Below are positions 33,442 through 42,148 of a stretch of 59,095 nucleotides of DNA, piece by piece. Made by a program: the position numbers and the translations under genes. The stretch's first letter is position 1. Every line of letters starts with the position of its first letter. The notes below the pieces were generated by a model. That model saw nothing but the letters and a program-made list of their open reading frames with translations, made no database searches and was not told the origin of the DNA. The DNA lies in IMG/VR virus record IMGVR_UViG_3300046169_000006, positions 1-59,095 of that record; one strand, given 5' to 3'. Source of the DNA: a virus.

Positions 33442-33495
33442 TATCAAACGGATAATAGATTTTTAAAAATATATGATATTTATTATTACTAAACT

Positions 33496-33531
33496 GCCTA
33501 AATTGTTAGCGATAACGGTTAAATTTTAGGC
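33496..33531. repeat. Structured inverted repeat after the polymerase gene
   Basis: GCCTAAA (33496-33502) pairs with TTTAGGC (33525-33531) and encloses a small inner dyad GTTA-GCGA-TAAC. It may be a hairpin or a protein site between the polymerase and nuclease transcription units. It lacks a strong T-run, so it is not called as a terminator. The rest of the A/T-rich 190-base gap carries a degenerate half-copy of the operator near 33596-33606. Confidence 0.4.
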
Positions 33532-33631
33532 AACAACCTACTTTCATGTTGAAAATAAGTGTTCATTATCAGTACAGATAGTGGCATACTAATACATATA
33601 CATGTAAGCTCATACCAAGGAAGGAAAGAGC

Positions 33632-34201
33632 ATGCCTAGCAATAAGAAGGGCATCAGCCCCCTAGCGGCTACAACAGAGCGTTTTTTACGGAACCCTGAT
33701 AAGGTTAACGACTGGTTAGTTATAACCGACAAACACATGCAGAGTTACGCAAACGATAAAGATTTGTTTGTGCTACCGAAACAACATGAGTTTATGGAGC
33801 CAGTGATAAAAGCCTACGCGCATGACCTTGCAGGGTTTGCGCAGTATTTGCTCGAACTGAGGGACAACTTCGACAAGAAGTCTCGACAGTTTGTGGACGT
33901 ACAAGCGGTATATCGCCGAGTTAACGGACGGCATGTACAGCAATCACGTCGTCAGCGGATAGCTAAGGCAGTAAAGAAAGCGGAGGAACTGTTTGGTGAA
34001 ATTGCATACACAAAACGTATGCAATGGATGGCTGAGTTAGAACATGAATGGGCACGACGACGACTAGCGTTTCTCGAAACACAACGCGAGCGACTGAAGC
34101 AAGAACGTCTATCGACGGAACTGCGAACAGAAATGCTCCTCGAGTTTTGGGAAATAATTGATACTGAGATTTTTATGGGAGAATTACCACCGTGGAACTA
34201 A
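33632..34201 (+). CDS. Early protein of unknown function, helical (189 aa)
   Basis: Preceded by GGAAGG. The 189-residue protein is helical, with coiled-coil-type segments (FAQYLLELRDNFDKKSRQFV, RRLAFLETQRERLKQERLST). Its middle is basic (VQQSRRQRIAKAVKKAEELF). The ending overlaps the nuclease start by ten bases. It may be an accessory to that nuclease but the sequence gives no direct proof. Confidence 0.65.
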   Translation: MPSNKKGISPLAATTERFLRNPDKVNDWLVITDKHMQSYANDKDLFVLPKQHEFMEPVIKAYAHDLAGFAQYLLELRDNFDKKSRQFVDVQAVYRRVNGRHVQQSRRQRIAKAVKKAEELFGEIAYTKRMQWMAELEHEWARRRLAFLETQRERLKQERLSTELRTEMLLEFWEIIDTEIFMGELPPWN

Positions 34202-34857
34202 TAAAGGCTTGGAGTTATTCAGCCCTAACCGCGTTTGAAACTTGTCCGCGCCGCTTTGAGTTAACACGAGTTACTCGAGAGGTTAAGGAGCCGCAGACAG
34301 AAGCTACTATCTGGGGTAACGAGGTACACAAAGCATTGGAACTGTTTGCTAAAGACGGTAAGCCATTGCCCACTCACCTCAAAAAGTACGAGCGTTACGT
34401 AAAAAAGATTCTGTCCTATGAGGGAAAGCGTGTGATCGAACAACAGATCGCGCTCGACCGCAATTTCCGTCCTACTACATGGATGGCAAAGGACGTATGG
34501 GTTCGCGGCATCATCGACATCGGTGTTGTGGGTTCCGACAGAGCATACTTACTAGACTGGAAAACTGGTAAGCGTCGACCAGATACAGACCAACTCAAAC
34601 TATTCGCCGCACTAGCGTTCGCTGTGTATCCGTGGATAGATAAAGTTACGACTGGATTTATCTGGCTAAAGTCTGGAGAGTTTGATAAGCAGGTGTTTAC
34701 ACGTGAACAGTTACCAGAGATATGGAACGAATTTATGCCACGCCTAAAACGCCTAGCCATTGCCCACAACGAAGACAAGTGGACGCCCAAGCCTAGCGGA
34801 CTGTGTAAAAACTGGTGCCCTGTTGGTAAACACAACTGTGAATTCTGCGGAGTATAA
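34192..34857 (+). CDS. PD-(D/E)XK exonuclease of RecB/Cas4 type
   Basis: A GTG start at 34192 gives 221 residues. Motifs are SYSALTAFETCPRRFEL (9-25), WGNEVHKALE with H46, D109 (GIIDIG), D122 and K124 (LLDWKTGK) and Q134, the order of the PD-(D/E)XK RecB-like exonucleases. C18 together with C205, C209, C216 and C219 near the C-terminus suggests an Fe-S cluster as in Cas4/AddB enzymes. No CRISPR array or cas gene is in the window, so it is better read as a recombination or replication exonuclease. Confidence 0.85.
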   Translation: MELIKAWSYSALTAFETCPRRFELTRVTREVKEPQTEATIWGNEVHKALELFAKDGKPLPTHLKKYERYVKKILSYEGKRVIEQQIALDRNFRPTTWMAKDVWVRGIIDIGVVGSDRAYLLDWKTGKRRPDTDQLKLFAALAFAVYPWIDKVTTGFIWLKSGEFDKQVFTREQLPEIWNEFMPRLKRLAIAHNEDKWTPKPSGLCKNWCPVGKHNCEFCGV

Positions 34858-34858
34858 A

Positions 34859-35032
34859 GTGGACAACATAAGAGACTTATCCATCGACAGACTGATGAAA
34901 CTAAACACCGAAGACCTGCTCATCCTAGCGTTGAGCCAGAGCAAACTCACTGGATTAGAGATAGAACTCCTTAATCGCTTAGAGCAATTCTTGTCTATGC
35001 ACGGAGACTACCTCGAGGAGACTCACCACTAA
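34859..35032 (+). CDS. Small helical protein (57 aa) with GTG start
   Basis: The GTG at 34859 has a perfect GGAG six bases upstream and lies one base past the previous stop, so it is favoured over in-frame upstream starts. The product (MDNIRDLSIDRLMKLNTEDL, LEIELLNRLEQFLSMHGDYL) is helical and acidic. It ends in TAATG, coupling to the next gene. Function unknown; it may partner the adjacent nucleases. Confidence 0.6.
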   Translation: MDNIRDLSIDRLMKLNTEDLLILALSQSKLTGLEIELLNRLEQFLSMHGDYLEETHH

Positions 35033-35346
35033 TGGGTATGACACCTGAAGGTAAAGTCAAAAAGAAGTGTAAAGAGTATCTTCAACAGATCGGTGCTTGG
35101 TACTATATGCCTGTAAGTAATGGTATGGGGCGCGTTGGTTGTCCTGACATTCTGGTATGCCACAAGGGTTTATTCATGGCCTTTGAGACTAAGGCGCCGG
35201 GAAAGATAAAGAATGTTACGGCTAATCAAGAGCGTGAAATAACTGATATACAACGTGCTCACGGGTTAGCACTTGTTGTCGACGACGTCGAGCAAATGAA
35301 AGAGGCTATACATGACAAAATCAACGAAGCAGGAATTAAAGACTAA
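35032..35346 (+). CDS. VRR-NUC domain nuclease
   Basis: The 104-residue protein fits the short, phage form of VRR-NUC: MTPEGKVKKKCKEYLQQIGA, VSNGMGRVGCPDILVCHKG and MAFETKA, with the catalytic D39, E52 and K54 and a following Gln66. This family cuts branched DNA structures, so resolution of replication or packaging intermediates is likely. It is in a three-nuclease block. Confidence 0.85.
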   Translation: MGMTPEGKVKKKCKEYLQQIGAWYYMPVSNGMGRVGCPDILVCHKGLFMAFETKAPGKIKNVTANQEREITDIQRAHGLALVVDDVEQMKEAIHDKINEAGIKD

Positions 35347-35584
35347 AGCGGCTTACAACAAGAAGCCGAGCGTCCAGAAGAAACGCGTAGCTAATAACAA
35401 AGCACGCCGTGAAGCTATTAAGGATGGGCGCGTTAAGAAAGGTGACGGTAAAGATGTTCACCACAAGGTGCCATTAGATAAAGGTGGCAGTGATAAGAAA
35501 TCAAACACCAAAGTGGTTAGTAAGAAAACTAATCGCGGCTGGCGTAAGAAGAACCCTGAAATGTATACCAAGAGAGGTAACTAA
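35312..35584 (+). CDS. Small HNH-like nuclease protein (90 aa)
   Basis: The ATG at 35312 has GAGG in the right place and overlaps the VRR-NUC gene by 35 bases. The C-terminal half reads KDVHHKVPLDKGGSDKKSNT followed by KVVSKKTNRGW, an HNH-like betabeta-alpha pattern (HH, N) often found in small phage HNH proteins. The N-terminus is very Lys-rich. The metal-chelating cysteines of larger HNH enzymes are missing, so activity is uncertain. Confidence 0.65.
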   Translation: MTKSTKQELKTKAAYNKKPSVQKKRVANNKARREAIKDGRVKKGDGKDVHHKVPLDKGGSDKKSNTKVVSKKTNRGWRKKNPEMYTKRGN

Positions 35585-35997
35585 TGGACAACTCTGAAGA
35601 ACGAGTATGGGCATACCTACGGAAACATGGAGATTCCGTTGACGCTTTTGACGTGTCTATCAACTGTGACGTGCGGCAGAAAGATGCCGAAGATATTATC
35701 GCTAAGCGCAATGAGTTATTGAACAATGTGCCAACGCGATCACACAACATAGGTAAGTCAGACTACTCTAAATATAACATCCAACCGTGGGACATCTGGT
35801 TGGAGTATGACCTCAATCCGTGGGACGCAGACATTGTGAAGCGCGTCTTACGTGAGAAACCCGGAGAGCGTCGTCTCGACTACGAGAAGATCAAACATAT
35901 ATGCGACGAGCGCATACGACAAATCGACACCGGAGTAGCTGAGGATAAATGTTATGTTAATTTGGAAGAAGAAGAAAGCACTACTCTTAAAAAGTAG
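35584..35997 (+). CDS. HTH plus DUF3310-like protein
   Basis: The 137-residue protein has an N-terminal HTH-like part (VWAYLRKHGDSVDAFDVSIN) and a C-terminal domain, YNIQPWDIWLEYDLNPWDAD then IVKRVLREKPGERRLDYEKI, of the kind grouped as DUF3310, whose members often occur next to replication genes in phages. Its end overlaps the SF2 helicase start by 44 bases. Function unknown, with DNA contact plausible. Confidence 0.7.
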   Translation: MDNSEERVWAYLRKHGDSVDAFDVSINCDVRQKDAEDIIAKRNELLNNVPTRSHNIGKSDYSKYNIQPWDIWLEYDLNPWDADIVKRVLREKPGERRLDYEKIKHICDERIRQIDTGVAEDKCYVNLEEEESTTLKK

Positions 35998-37525
35998 AGA
36001 GCCTGATAGAATAACCAATGTGATACCCACCGCGAAGCAGTTCACGGTTAAAGGTACCCCATACGTGGCAGTCCCACATAAACTGACTGAGACTAAAGTT
36101 CTACGTAACTTAGGCTATGAGCCACCTGCTCCCATACGTGAGTACTACGAGTGGCCGGGGCGTTATAAGCCGTTCGACGCACAACGTGAAGCCGCCGCTT
36201 TCTTGTCTATGTATGATAGAGCGTTCAACCTGAGTGAGTTAGGGACAGGTAAGTCGTTGGCGTCGTTATGGGCGTACGATTACCTACGTAGCATCGGTCA
36301 TCTGAATAAGGTCTTAATAGTTTCACCACTATCAACGCTTGAGCGCACGTGGGCAGACGAAGTGTTCCAACACTTCCCACACCTTGAGTATGCTGTGTTG
36401 CACGGTTCCAAACAGAAGCGCATCAAACTTCTTAACACCGACGTGGATGTCTACATTATTAACCACGATGGACTACAGATCATCGAGCCGTTGTTAGCTG
36501 ACCGTCCAGATATCGACTTAGTTATTATCGACGAGATAGCACAGGCCGCACGTAACGCAGGCACTGATCGTTGGAAAGCTATTAACAAAGTAGTTAACCG
36601 CCACAAGACAAAGCGTGCTTGTTGGGGAATGACTGGTACACCTACGCCGAACGCACCTACTGATGCTTGGGCACAGACTAGGCTAATATCACCTAGCAAT
36701 GTACCGCCATACTTTAACCGCTTTAAAGGACAAGTGATGAAGCAGTTATCACAGTTCTCGTGGGTACCGAAGGAAGGAGCAACGGAGATTGTTAAAGATG
36801 TTATGCAACCCTCTGTTCGTTTCACCCGAGATGAGTGTGTTGATCTACCACCGCTAATGTATGAGACTCGTCAGGTTTCTCTGACTAAGGAACAGGACAA
36901 GGCTTATAAGGAGATGGTCGCAAGGATGCGCACCCAAGCAGAAGAGGGTGAGATCACCGCAGTAAACGAAGCCGTTAAGATGGGTAAGCTAGTACAGATT
37001 GCCTGTGGTGTTGTTTACTCTAATGATAAGGAGGAAGTGACAATACCCTCGACGCCTCGTGTAGAAGAAACACGCGAGATAGTACGCGCAGCGGAGGGCA
37101 AAGTTATTGTGTTCGTACCATACGTAAGTTCGGTCAACATGGTAGCAGAAGAACTGAGTAAAGACTTTACTGTTGAAGTCATTCACGGTGGAGTTAAGAA
37201 AGATGAGCGTGACCGTATATTTGGTGCGTTCCAAAAGAGTAAAGACCCTAAGGTTATCGTGGCTCAACCTGCCGCTATGTCCCACGGTCTTACATTGACG
37301 TCAGCATCTACCATCATCTGGTACTCATGTGTGACGTCAAACGAAGTATTCGAGCAGGCTAACGGTCGGATTAACAGGCCCGGCCAGAAGATGAATAACT
37401 TCATCATTATGTTAGAAGGTACACCAGTGGAGAAGCGTATCTACAGTCGACTGCGTAACAAGCAGAAGATGCAGGGTGCCCTACTCGACGAAGTGAAAGC
37501 ACATCGCGACGCTGTCATGTCTTGA
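35954..37525 (+). CDS. SF2/SNF2-like helicase
   Basis: The 523-residue protein has a Walker A in LSELGTGKSLAS, motif Ia near VLIVSPLSTLERTW, a Walker B of DEIA in LVIIDEIAQAARNA, motif III WGMTGTPTPN, and C-terminal HGGVKKDERDRIFGAF and QANGRINRPGQ (motif VI). That order is typical of SNF2-like/DEAD helicases coded by many phages. It may unwind or translocate on DNA near forks or recombination junctions. The start at 35954 lies inside the preceding gene. Confidence 0.88.
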   Translation: MLIWKKKKALLLKSREPDRITNVIPTAKQFTVKGTPYVAVPHKLTETKVLRNLGYEPPAPIREYYEWPGRYKPFDAQREAAAFLSMYDRAFNLSELGTGKSLASLWAYDYLRSIGHLNKVLIVSPLSTLERTWADEVFQHFPHLEYAVLHGSKQKRIKLLNTDVDVYIINHDGLQIIEPLLADRPDIDLVIIDEIAQAARNAGTDRWKAINKVVNRHKTKRACWGMTGTPTPNAPTDAWAQTRLISPSNVPPYFNRFKGQVMKQLSQFSWVPKEGATEIVKDVMQPSVRFTRDECVDLPPLMYETRQVSLTKEQDKAYKEMVARMRTQAEEGEITAVNEAVKMGKLVQIACGVVYSNDKEEVTIPSTPRVEETREIVRAAEGKVIVFVPYVSSVNMVAEELSKDFTVEVIHGGVKKDERDRIFGAFQKSKDPKVIVAQPAAMSHGLTLTSASTIIWYSCVTSNEVFEQANGRINRPGQKMNNFIIMLEGTPVEKRIYSRLRNKQKMQGALLDEVKAHRDAVMS

Positions 37526-37550
37526 CAGATGAACGCATATAAACTAATCT
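37522..37550 (+). promoter_or_regulatory. Sigma70-type promoter for the AlpA-like gene
   Basis: TTGACA (37522-37527), 17-base spacer, TAATCT (37545-37550). It starts inside the end of the helicase gene and would drive the AlpA-like regulator and the following SSB-like gene. Confidence 0.7.
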
Positions 37551-37565
37551 GTTTACAAGTGAACA
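37550..37565. promoter_or_regulatory. Operator dyad copy at the AlpA-like gene promoter
   Basis: TGTTTACAAGTGAACA fits TGTTnACnnGTnARCA exactly and lies from the last base of the -10 over the transcription start. Confidence 0.75.
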
Positions 37566-37581
37566 CATATAGAGGTAAAAA

Positions 37582-37785
37582 ATGAACTTGCTTAAACCTG
37601 AAGAGGTAAGTGAAAAACTTGGTATCACCAAGGCGGCGCTACCTGCGTTGCGAAGAAGAGAGACGACCTTCCCCCAACCCATAAAGGTATCACAGAAAGT
37701 ACTCAGGTGGGACGAGGAAGATATTGATAACTGGCTGAACTCAAAAAAGGAGAGTAACAATGGCGAAAGTCGGAGAACTGGATGA
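37582..37785 (+). CDS. AlpA/MerR-type small DNA-binding protein
   Basis: The 67-residue protein (LLKPEEVSEKLGITKAALPA, LRRRETTFPQPIKVSQKVLR, WDEEDIDNWLNSKK) is a winged helix-turn-helix of the AlpA/excisionase type. Such proteins serve as excisionases or as regulators of phage genes. Its promoter carries a perfect operator, so self-control is possible. It is the only clear small HTH regulator in the window apart from the membrane-anchored one. Confidence 0.8.
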   Translation: MNLLKPEEVSEKLGITKAALPALRRRETTFPQPIKVSQKVLRWDEEDIDNWLNSKKESNNGESRRTG

Positions 37786-38161
37786 TGAATCCTTAACAAA
37801 AATCTATATTGCCGCGCGCGATCGTCGTGCGCAACGGAAGGCGGCGTTCAACGACGACGACTCCGGAGATAAGCTGAAGCAAGAGAAGATCGAGATCGAG
37901 TTCTTGCGTAGGTTCCAAGACCGAGGAATAGACAGTGTGTCTATCCGTGGTGTAGGTACTGCTTACAGGTCAACACGTTCATCTGCTACAGTAGCGGATT
38001 GGGACGCGTTCTTAGACTATGTACGCGACAAAAACGCATGGGAACTCCTTGAGCGCCGTGTAAACAAAACTGCGCTTGAGCAGATCAAAGAAGTAGAAGG
38101 CGACTTAGCCCCCGGCACCAACTGGTCCGAGACTGTTGTCATCAACTTCCGCCGTAAATAA
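37760..38161 (+). CDS. Phage protein of unknown function, in replication block
   Basis: The 133-residue protein overlaps the AlpA-like gene by 26 bases and has a good AGGAG ribosome site. The C-terminal pattern AWELLERRVNKTALEQIKEV then APGTNWSETVVINFRRK recurs in phages near SSB genes. It has a charged helical N-terminal half. Probably a partner in DNA replication or annealing, but this is by association. Confidence 0.7.
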   Translation: MAKVGELDDESLTKIYIAARDRRAQRKAAFNDDDSGDKLKQEKIEIEFLRRFQDRGIDSVSIRGVGTAYRSTRSSATVADWDAFLDYVRDKNAWELLERRVNKTALEQIKEVEGDLAPGTNWSETVVINFRRK

Positions 38162-38177
38162 CTGAGAGGTAATAGAA

Positions 38178-39125
38178 ATGTCTAATGATATGGTTGCTAT
38201 AACAGCATCAAAACTTCCTGCCCACTTGGCAGGTAAAGTTAAAACTAACAACGTGTTTGCATCTGCGGTTTCCGTAGGCGGCTTTCCCGTTATTTCTATC
38301 AAGGGTAAAGTGTTCCACATCCAACGTGGTGACGAACGTACTCTTGTAACTAAAGACGACAGTGGCGACCCATCTGCCTCACTGGAAGCAGTGATTGTAG
38401 CGGTTAACCCTAACAAGTCTAAGGTATTCTACGACAGTGGTTATGAGGAAGGCAGTGTAGCTAAGCCAACTTGTTACTCTAACGATGGTATCCAACCTGC
38501 GTCAGACGCTGAAAACCCACAGGCAAACAAATGTGCGGCATGTCCAAACAACATGTGGGGTTCACGCATCACTGACAACGGCGGTAAAGGTAAGGCTTGT
38601 GGCGACTCTATGCGTCTAGCTATTGCGGCTCCAGATCAACTGAATGACCCTATGTTACTTCGTGTACCTGCGGCGTCACTCAAAACTCTTGGGCAGTACG
38701 GACAGCAACTCGCCAAGCGCGGTGTAGAACCTCACCACGTTATCACTAAGATCGGGTTTGACTACAACGTTGCCCACCCCGCGTTGACGTTCAAGGCGGT
38801 TCGGTTCGTCGAAGAAGCTGAGTTAATAGAAGTAGAAGCAACGCTGTTGGATGAAGAAGAAACCATCACACAGATCACTGGTATTGCTAACCCCAACACA
38901 CCAGAGATTGAGCACAAAGCGGCGGAGCCTGCACCTGCACCTAAACCTAAGCCTAAGCCTGCTCCTAAACCTGCACCTGCTCCTAAGCCTGCTCCTGAAC
39001 CAGTGGTCGAAGCTACGCCTGAACCTGTAGTGGAAGCCGCACCTGAGCCTAAGCCTGCACCTGCAAAAGTTGACGATTACGACAGTATAGACGAAGCATT
39101 AGATAACTTGGACTTTGACGACTAG
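38178..39125 (+). CDS. Single-stranded DNA-binding-like protein with P/A/K repeats and acidic tail
   Basis: The 315-residue protein has an OB-like N-terminal part (VFASAVSVGGFPVISIKGKV), a Cys cluster (PTCYSNDG, NKCAACPNNMWGS, KACGDSM) that could bind zinc, then a long Ala/Pro/Lys repeat (about 248-300) and an acidic C-terminal tail DSIDEALDNLDFDD like that of SSB or T7 gp2.5. Such a tail recruits replication partners. The repeats are written as a chain of PAPKPKP-type units and may vary in number. It is the last gene before a strong terminator. Confidence 0.75.
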   Translation: MSNDMVAITASKLPAHLAGKVKTNNVFASAVSVGGFPVISIKGKVFHIQRGDERTLVTKDDSGDPSASLEAVIVAVNPNKSKVFYDSGYEEGSVAKPTCYSNDGIQPASDAENPQANKCAACPNNMWGSRITDNGGKGKACGDSMRLAIAAPDQLNDPMLLRVPAASLKTLGQYGQQLAKRGVEPHHVITKIGFDYNVAHPALTFKAVRFVEEAELIEVEATLLDEEETITQITGIANPNTPEIEHKAAEPAPAPKPKPKPAPKPAPAPKPAPEPVVEATPEPVVEAAPEPKPAPAKVDDYDSIDEALDNLDFDD

Positions 39126-39143
39126 TCATCGCCGTTCGTTGGT

Positions 39144-39169
39144 AAAGGGGGCTTGCCCCCTTTATTTTT
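39144..39169 (+). terminator. Strong intrinsic terminator after the SSB-like gene
   Basis: AAAGGGGGC (39144-39152) pairs with GCCCCCTTT (39155-39163) in a tight loop and is followed by ATTTTT. It ends the transcript of the AlpA-like/SSB-like operon. Confidence 0.9.
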
Positions 39170-39170
39170 C

Positions 39171-39186
39171 TGTTAACACGTAACTT
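39171..39186. promoter_or_regulatory. Partial operator dyad before the primase-helicase gene
   Basis: TGTTAACACGTAACTT has an intact left half of the dyad and a degenerate right half. It lies between the terminator and the start of the large primase-helicase gene, 13 bases before its ATG. Confidence 0.4.
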
Positions 39187-39199
39187 TAAAGGTAACGGC

Positions 39200-42148
39200 A
39201 TGGGTACACAAGAGTTCCTAAAATTAGTCCTGCCGTCAACAGGACAGGCCGTACTTGGTTTGGTCCAAGTAAATGACGATGGTAGGTCATGGTTTAAGTG
39301 GAAGAATTATCCCAGTGCTGATGAGGCCGCGAGAGCAGCTTTGTTCTTCGACAGTAAAGGAGAGACTGTCTATTTCGGAGTAAACTCATTTGGTGACTGG
39401 TACGATGACGAGAAGACAGGCAAACGCCGCATTCGTACGCAAGATAATGTGGTGGCGTGTCGCTCGCTGTTCGACGACTTTGACGTCGATGTAGATAAGA
39501 GAGACGCGTACGATACAAAACAAGAAGCACTTCAAGGTGCCATAGAACTTGCTAAGGCTATACGATTGACCCCATCAATCGTGAACTCCGGTGGAGGCTA
39601 CCACAGCTACATCCACCTTGATGAAGATATTACTCCTGAGGCATGGGAAGAGTTGTCCGCGATGAAGCGTGACATCACAATGCACCTTGGGATACTTGCA
39701 GACCGCGCGGTAGACAGTGATACAGCACGTATCTTACGTCCCATCGGTGTGCACAATAGAAAGTATACTCCACCTCGCCTAGTTGAACTAGTTAAAGAGG
39801 GAAAGGTTTACTCAGTTGATACTGTACGGACCAAACTCCAAGAGTATATAAGAGATAACAATGTACAACCTGCTCCTACTACACGTAAGGCAGGGGCTGT
39901 TAACCCATTCGCCGCCGCACTAGGCGATCACCCTGATAGCGACGCCGAAGCCGTAGCACGTAACTGTGCGGCAGTTCGTGAGTTTAAAGAGTCCGGTGGC
40001 AACATAGCGGAACCTCATTGGCATCGTGCGATTGGGGTGGTTAAATTTTGTACAGACGGCGAGGCGAAAATCCACGAGTGGAGTGAAGGCTACGAAGGTT
40101 ACTCACAGGCTGAGACGCAAGAGAAGATTGATGAATGGACAGTAGGTCCCACGTCATGCGTTGAGATGGATAGACACGTCGGGTGTATGAAAGACTGTCC
40201 GTTCGCTGATAAGTGTAAGTTCCCTCTACAGCTAGGCTTTACAGAGGATGCAGAGTCCGTCGCCGAGCCTACCGTCGCCGTTGACGACGCGCAAGAAGAG
40301 GAAACGACGAAGCCGAATACAGTTATCGAAGGGCAAACAATCCCTTGGTGGCCGCAGTCTGGCTATCGTTGGAATGGTTCTGCTCTGTCACGTTCGTATG
40401 TAGACGAGGACGGCGTTGTTCATTGGACACCGTTCTGTAGGTCATTCATCTACCCCATCAACCGCATCCAAGACAGTGAAGGTACTTGGGTAATCCACTG
40501 GAGAGCACTTGAGAAGAACGGTAAGTGGCGTGAGTTCTTCATGCCTATGCACGAGTTAGCATCAACCGACCTTATGGCTAAGACACTTGCATCGTACGAG
40601 GTGTTCCTAACGCGCTCCAAAAGTTCGAGGAATTATATGGCTGAATTTGCAGAAGGTTTGATTGAGACACTACAGGCTTGGCGTATCGAGACCAAGACGT
40701 TCACTCAGTTTGGTTGGCTTAAAGACCGCACAGGATTTGTTCTAGGCACCAAGCTACTTACACTAGATGATGAGCATGAGGTTCTGTGTGACCCTGCTAT
40801 CCCCACGGATATCGCCGTCGACTTTGGACGTAGCGGTACACTCGAGGAATGGATCGCTAACATAGATACGCTGTATAACCGCAAAGGCGCTGAGCCATTT
40901 CAGTTTGCACTGTGTCACTCAATGGGTTCAGCACTTGTAGAGTTAATGGGTAGTAGTAACTGGCACGGTTTACCCTTAGCGTTCACTGGACATGGTGGTA
41001 CTGGTAAATCTACTGCCGCTAAGATTGCTTGTGGATTCTATGGCAACCCAGAGTTCATGGAACGCCAGACAGGTGAGCAAGGCTCCACGCTGAATGCGGC
41101 TATCAAACGTATCGCTATCATGGGTTCTATCCCTGTACTCCTTGACGAGTTCTCAGGTAGATCACCAGACGAACTTACACGAACAGGTTATGCGTTAGCT
41201 AACGGACGTGATAAAGAGCGACTAGGTACAAATGGTAAGTTCAGTACTGTTGGTGGCCAGTGGTTTAAGAACAGCTTCATCACATCCAATGACTCCATCA
41301 TGGAAAGTATCAGTAAGCTACCGGCAGGTTATAGAGTTGAAGCCACGCAGTTACGTTTCTTTGAGGTGTCACTGCCTGCTGATTACAGGAACAAAACGTT
41401 CCCAGATATTTCACAGTCCTTTGTAGAGAACCACATGGACAATGTGTACGGCGAGGCTTGTGTTCCATACTTGCGATTCATCATTAAGAACCAAGACTGG
41501 GTACGTCGCCAGATGGTATCAGCACGTAGCAAGTTTAACCCTGAGTCTGAGGATGATAACAAAGAGCGCTTCTACCGAGACACGATCGTAACCGCCATCG
41601 TGGCAGGTAAGATTGCTGAGAAGTTAGGACTGATAAACTTTGACCTCAAAGGTATGAAGCAGTGGGCAATGAACCAAGTGCTGACAATGCGGGAGAACCG
41701 GAAAGAGAACAACACGGATATTAGTGAACAAGTCGCGGCGTTTATCGCAACACTTCCCGGCCGTCTTATCATCACGAAGCACTTCGGTGATAGTCGGGCT
41801 AAGGTTAAAGAAGCCCCTATGGAGTTCTTACGTGGTCCTGCTGTCGGTCGTGTTTGTACAGATGATAAGAAAGTGTACGTCACTGTCAAAGCAATCGCTG
41901 ACTGGTGTAAGGAGCATGGAGTAGCACCTGCCGCTATCCGAGAGGAACTAGACAAAGCAGGCTACCTAATCCACCAAGCCGATGGTTCATACAATCCACG
42001 GATAACTCTTGGCTCGGGTACTACAGTCCCCAGTGGTCAGGCTAGATGTTATGAACTCAAGTACTCCAAGTTCTTCGACGGCAAAGCATTAGCACTTGTC
42101 GAGACAGAAGACGGCGTAGTGACAGAGACACAACTAGACCATGAATGA
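39200..42148 (+). CDS. AEP primase fused to DUF927-type helicase
   Basis: The 982-residue protein begins with an archaeo-eukaryotic primase region: motif I FDDFDVD (91-97), motif II SGGGYHSYIHL (130-140, H135) and motif III VDSDTARILRPIG (171-183). A Cys-rich linker (CVEMDRHVGCMKDCPFADKC) follows, then a DUF927-like ATPase with Walker A GHGGTGKS (597-604) and Walker B PVLLDEF (645-651). The C-terminal part probably helps DNA loading. It makes primers and unwinds DNA for the PolA replisome. It is preceded by a small operator half and has its own start site region. Confidence 0.85.
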   Translation: MGTQEFLKLVLPSTGQAVLGLVQVNDDGRSWFKWKNYPSADEAARAALFFDSKGETVYFGVNSFGDWYDDEKTGKRRIRTQDNVVACRSLFDDFDVDVDKRDAYDTKQEALQGAIELAKAIRLTPSIVNSGGGYHSYIHLDEDITPEAWEELSAMKRDITMHLGILADRAVDSDTARILRPIGVHNRKYTPPRLVELVKEGKVYSVDTVRTKLQEYIRDNNVQPAPTTRKAGAVNPFAAALGDHPDSDAEAVARNCAAVREFKESGGNIAEPHWHRAIGVVKFCTDGEAKIHEWSEGYEGYSQAETQEKIDEWTVGPTSCVEMDRHVGCMKDCPFADKCKFPLQLGFTEDAESVAEPTVAVDDAQEEETTKPNTVIEGQTIPWWPQSGYRWNGSALSRSYVDEDGVVHWTPFCRSFIYPINRIQDSEGTWVIHWRALEKNGKWREFFMPMHELASTDLMAKTLASYEVFLTRSKSSRNYMAEFAEGLIETLQAWRIETKTFTQFGWLKDRTGFVLGTKLLTLDDEHEVLCDPAIPTDIAVDFGRSGTLEEWIANIDTLYNRKGAEPFQFALCHSMGSALVELMGSSNWHGLPLAFTGHGGTGKSTAAKIACGFYGNPEFMERQTGEQGSTLNAAIKRIAIMGSIPVLLDEFSGRSPDELTRTGYALANGRDKERLGTNGKFSTVGGQWFKNSFITSNDSIMESISKLPAGYRVEATQLRFFEVSLPADYRNKTFPDISQSFVENHMDNVYGEACVPYLRFIIKNQDWVRRQMVSARSKFNPESEDDNKERFYRDTIVTAIVAGKIAEKLGLINFDLKGMKQWAMNQVLTMRENRKENNTDISEQVAAFIATLPGRLIITKHFGDSRAKVKEAPMEFLRGPAVGRVCTDDKKVYVTVKAIADWCKEHGVAPAAIREELDKAGYLIHQADGSYNPRITLGSGTTVPSGQARCYELKYSKFFDGKALALVETEDGVVTETQLDHE

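Noticed and set aside
34192-34857. Cas4-like nuclease as evidence for a CRISPR system
   Set aside because: No repeat-spacer array and no other cas gene seen; phage RecB-like exonucleases of this type commonly stand alone.
37550-37565. Operator dyad read as a host LexA box
   Set aside because: The gamma-type LexA box is CTGT-N8-ACAG; here the equivalent bases are 10 apart and the conserved inner AC/GT is not part of LexA sites.
39200-42148. Primase-helicase as two genes
   Set aside because: The frame is continuous through the Cys-rich linker and both halves have intact motifs, so a true fusion is the simplest reading.
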